Below are positions 41,175 to 42,131 of a DNA stretch of 42,131 nt, piece after piece (position 1 is the stretch's first letter; each line of letters opens with the position of its first letter). The translations under genes and the position numbers were made by a program. The notes under the pieces are model-generated. The model was not told where the DNA came from, did not search any database, and saw nothing but the letters and a program-made list of their open reading frames with translations. Source of the DNA: Deltaproteobacteria bacterium (GTDB lineage Bacteria; Myxococcota_A; Polyangia; Polyangiales; Polyangiaceae); NCBI GenBank assembly GCA_003235365.1, contig QJWJ01000316.1, positions 1 through 42,131 of the forward strand, in the 5' to 3' direction.

Positions 41175-42131
41175 TCAGAGGCTGTAGTACATCTCGAACT
41201 CACACGGCACGGTCTGCTGACGCAGCCGGGTGACTTCCTTCATCTTCAGATCGATGTAAGCGTCGATCAGATCGTCCGTGAACACTCCGCCCTTGGTCAA
41301 GAACTCGCGGTCCTTGTTGAGGGCGTCCAGCGCCATGTCGAGCGAGTGACACACGGTGGGGAGCTTGGCCTCTTCTGCTGGAGACAGCGTGTAGAGGTCC
41401 ATGTCCATGGGCTTGCCAGGGTCGATCTTGTTCTGAATGCCGTCCAGACCGGCCATCATCATCGAAGCGAATGCGAGGTAGGGGTTCGCCATCGAGTCGG
41501 GGAAACGCACCTCGATGCGGGCGGCCTTGGGGTTGTTGACCCACGGAATGCGGATGGACGCGGAACGATTGCGCGCCGAGTAGGTGAGGATGGTGGGAGC
41601 CTCGAAGCCCGGGACCAAGCGGCGGTAGCTGTTGGTGCTGGGGTTGGTGAAGGCGTTGATGGCACGGGCGTGCTTGATGATGCCGCCGATGTACCAGAGC
41701 GCTTCCTGCGAGAGACCCGCGTATACGTCGCCGGAGAACACGGGCTTGCCGTCCTTCTGAAGCGACTGGTGCACGTGCATGCCGTTGCCGTTGTCACCGA
41801 CGAGGGGCTTGGGCATGAAGGTTGCCGTCTTGCCGTTCTTTGCGGCCACCTGCTGAATGACGTACTTGAGCATCAACACTTGATCGGCCTTGGCGACGAG
41901 TTCGTCGCCACCCACACCGATCTCGCACTGGCCAGCGGTCGCCACCTCATGGTGGTGAACTTCGACTACCAGACCCATCTGCTCCAGCGCGGTGCACATC
42001 TCGCTGCGCAGGTCCTGCAGCGAATCGACCGGGGGAACGGGGAAGTAGCCGCCCTTGACGCCGGGACGGTGACCCGAGTTGCCACCCTCGTAGTCGATGC
42101 CACTGCTCCACGCGCCCTCGGTGCTGTCGAT
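41175..42131 (-). CDS. glnA: Glutamine synthetase type I, C-terminal part (cut by window edge)
   Basis: Makes glutamine from glutamate, ammonia and ATP; dodecameric cytoplasmic enzyme. The frame enters from the right edge, and about 318 C-terminal residues are visible. Motifs include [58 protein letters not shown] (ATP site), [29 protein letters not shown] and [25 protein letters not shown] holds the tyrosine that GlnE adenylylates in the GSI-beta type, so post-translational control is likely. The protein ends EFEMYYSL. A strong terminator follows the TGA. Confidence 0.97.
   Translation of the reverse strand: MDSTEGAWSSGIDYEGGNSGHRPGVKGGYFPVPPVDSLQDLRSEMCTALEQMGLVVEVHHHEVATAGQCEIGVGGDELVAKADQVLMLKYVIQQVAAKNGKTATFMPKPLVGDNGNGMHVHQSLQKDGKPVFSGDVYAGLSQEALWYIGGIIKHARAINAFTNPSTNSYRRLVPGFEAPTILTYSARNRSASIRIPWVNNPKAARIEVRFPDSMANPYLAFASMMMAGLDGIQNKIDPGKPMDMDLYTLSPAEEAKLPTVCHSLDMALDALNKDREFLTKGGVFTDDLIDAYIDLKMKEVTRLRQQTVPCEFEMYYSL

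Overview
The window is GC-rich chromosomal DNA with dense genes on both strands, many GTG/TTG starts and strong G/C preference at third codon positions. The gene content suggests a myxobacterium-like Gram-negative bacterium (Myxococcota, former Deltaproteobacteria): lipoproteins with AgmX-like or unknown domains, FHA- and MshEN-containing signalling proteins, an NtrC-type activator, class-I glutamine synthetase and many exported proteins of unknown function. This placement is inference from gene content only. I saw no rRNA, tRNA, CRISPR array, insertion sequence or phage gene.

Layout. 1-194: tail of a small basic protein. 363-2234 (-): FHA-GAF-class III nucleotide cyclase, divergent from glpK (2304-3818). 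3885-5547 (+): a tightly coupled run of a UPF0158 protein, a 55-residue gene hidden between two GTGA overlaps, and an exported SurA-N-like protein; then a small exported protein (5668-6096). 6173-9505 (-): folP-cdaA-cdaR, with divergent pgpH (9668-11440). Synthesis and breakdown of cyclic di-AMP therefore share one 162-bp intergenic region, which contains a multi-tier inverted repeat. 11507-13374 (-): bufB-bufC (DUF692/DUF2063) without a recognisable bufA. 13587-14954 (+): pepP. 14969-16177 (-): namZ (DUF1343). 16377-17741 (+): sigma-54 activator/response regulator. 17901-18488 (+): lipoprotein. 18738-18956 (-): candidate tail-anchored small protein. 19324-28089 (-): MshEN-GAF protein, mgtE, an extensin-like/M15-like protein, recA, comM and a GT-C-like membrane protein. 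28179-31061 (+): RNA m5U methyltransferase and a DUF2254 membrane protein. 31126-32219 (-): HAD phosphatase and a small acidic protein. 32890-34412 (+): IsdG-like monooxygenase and an AI-2E-type transporter. 34465-36632 (-): gluQ, SET-domain protein and Tex30-like hydrolase. 36654-37007 (+): MIF homologue. 37025-40320 (-): SAM methyltransferase, lipoprotein and double-HTH regulator. 41175-42131 (-): 3' part of glnA.

How the genes work together. The clearest functional unit is the cyclic di-AMP module: CdaA makes the signal, CdaR is its membrane regulator, PgpH degrades it, and FolP is a housekeeping neighbour. CdaA has an unusual extension of about 215 residues with three APLRK-type repeats, and PgpH ends in a related VPLRRS tail. 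The FHA-GAF-cyclase adds a second nucleotide-signalling input. recA and comM sit together (DNA recombination and transformation). gluQ, SET and the hydrolase look co-transcribed, and gluQ and the MIF gene are separated by only 21 bp carrying overlapping -10-like hexamers on both strands. Most remaining genes are ordinary housekeeping or conserved unknowns.
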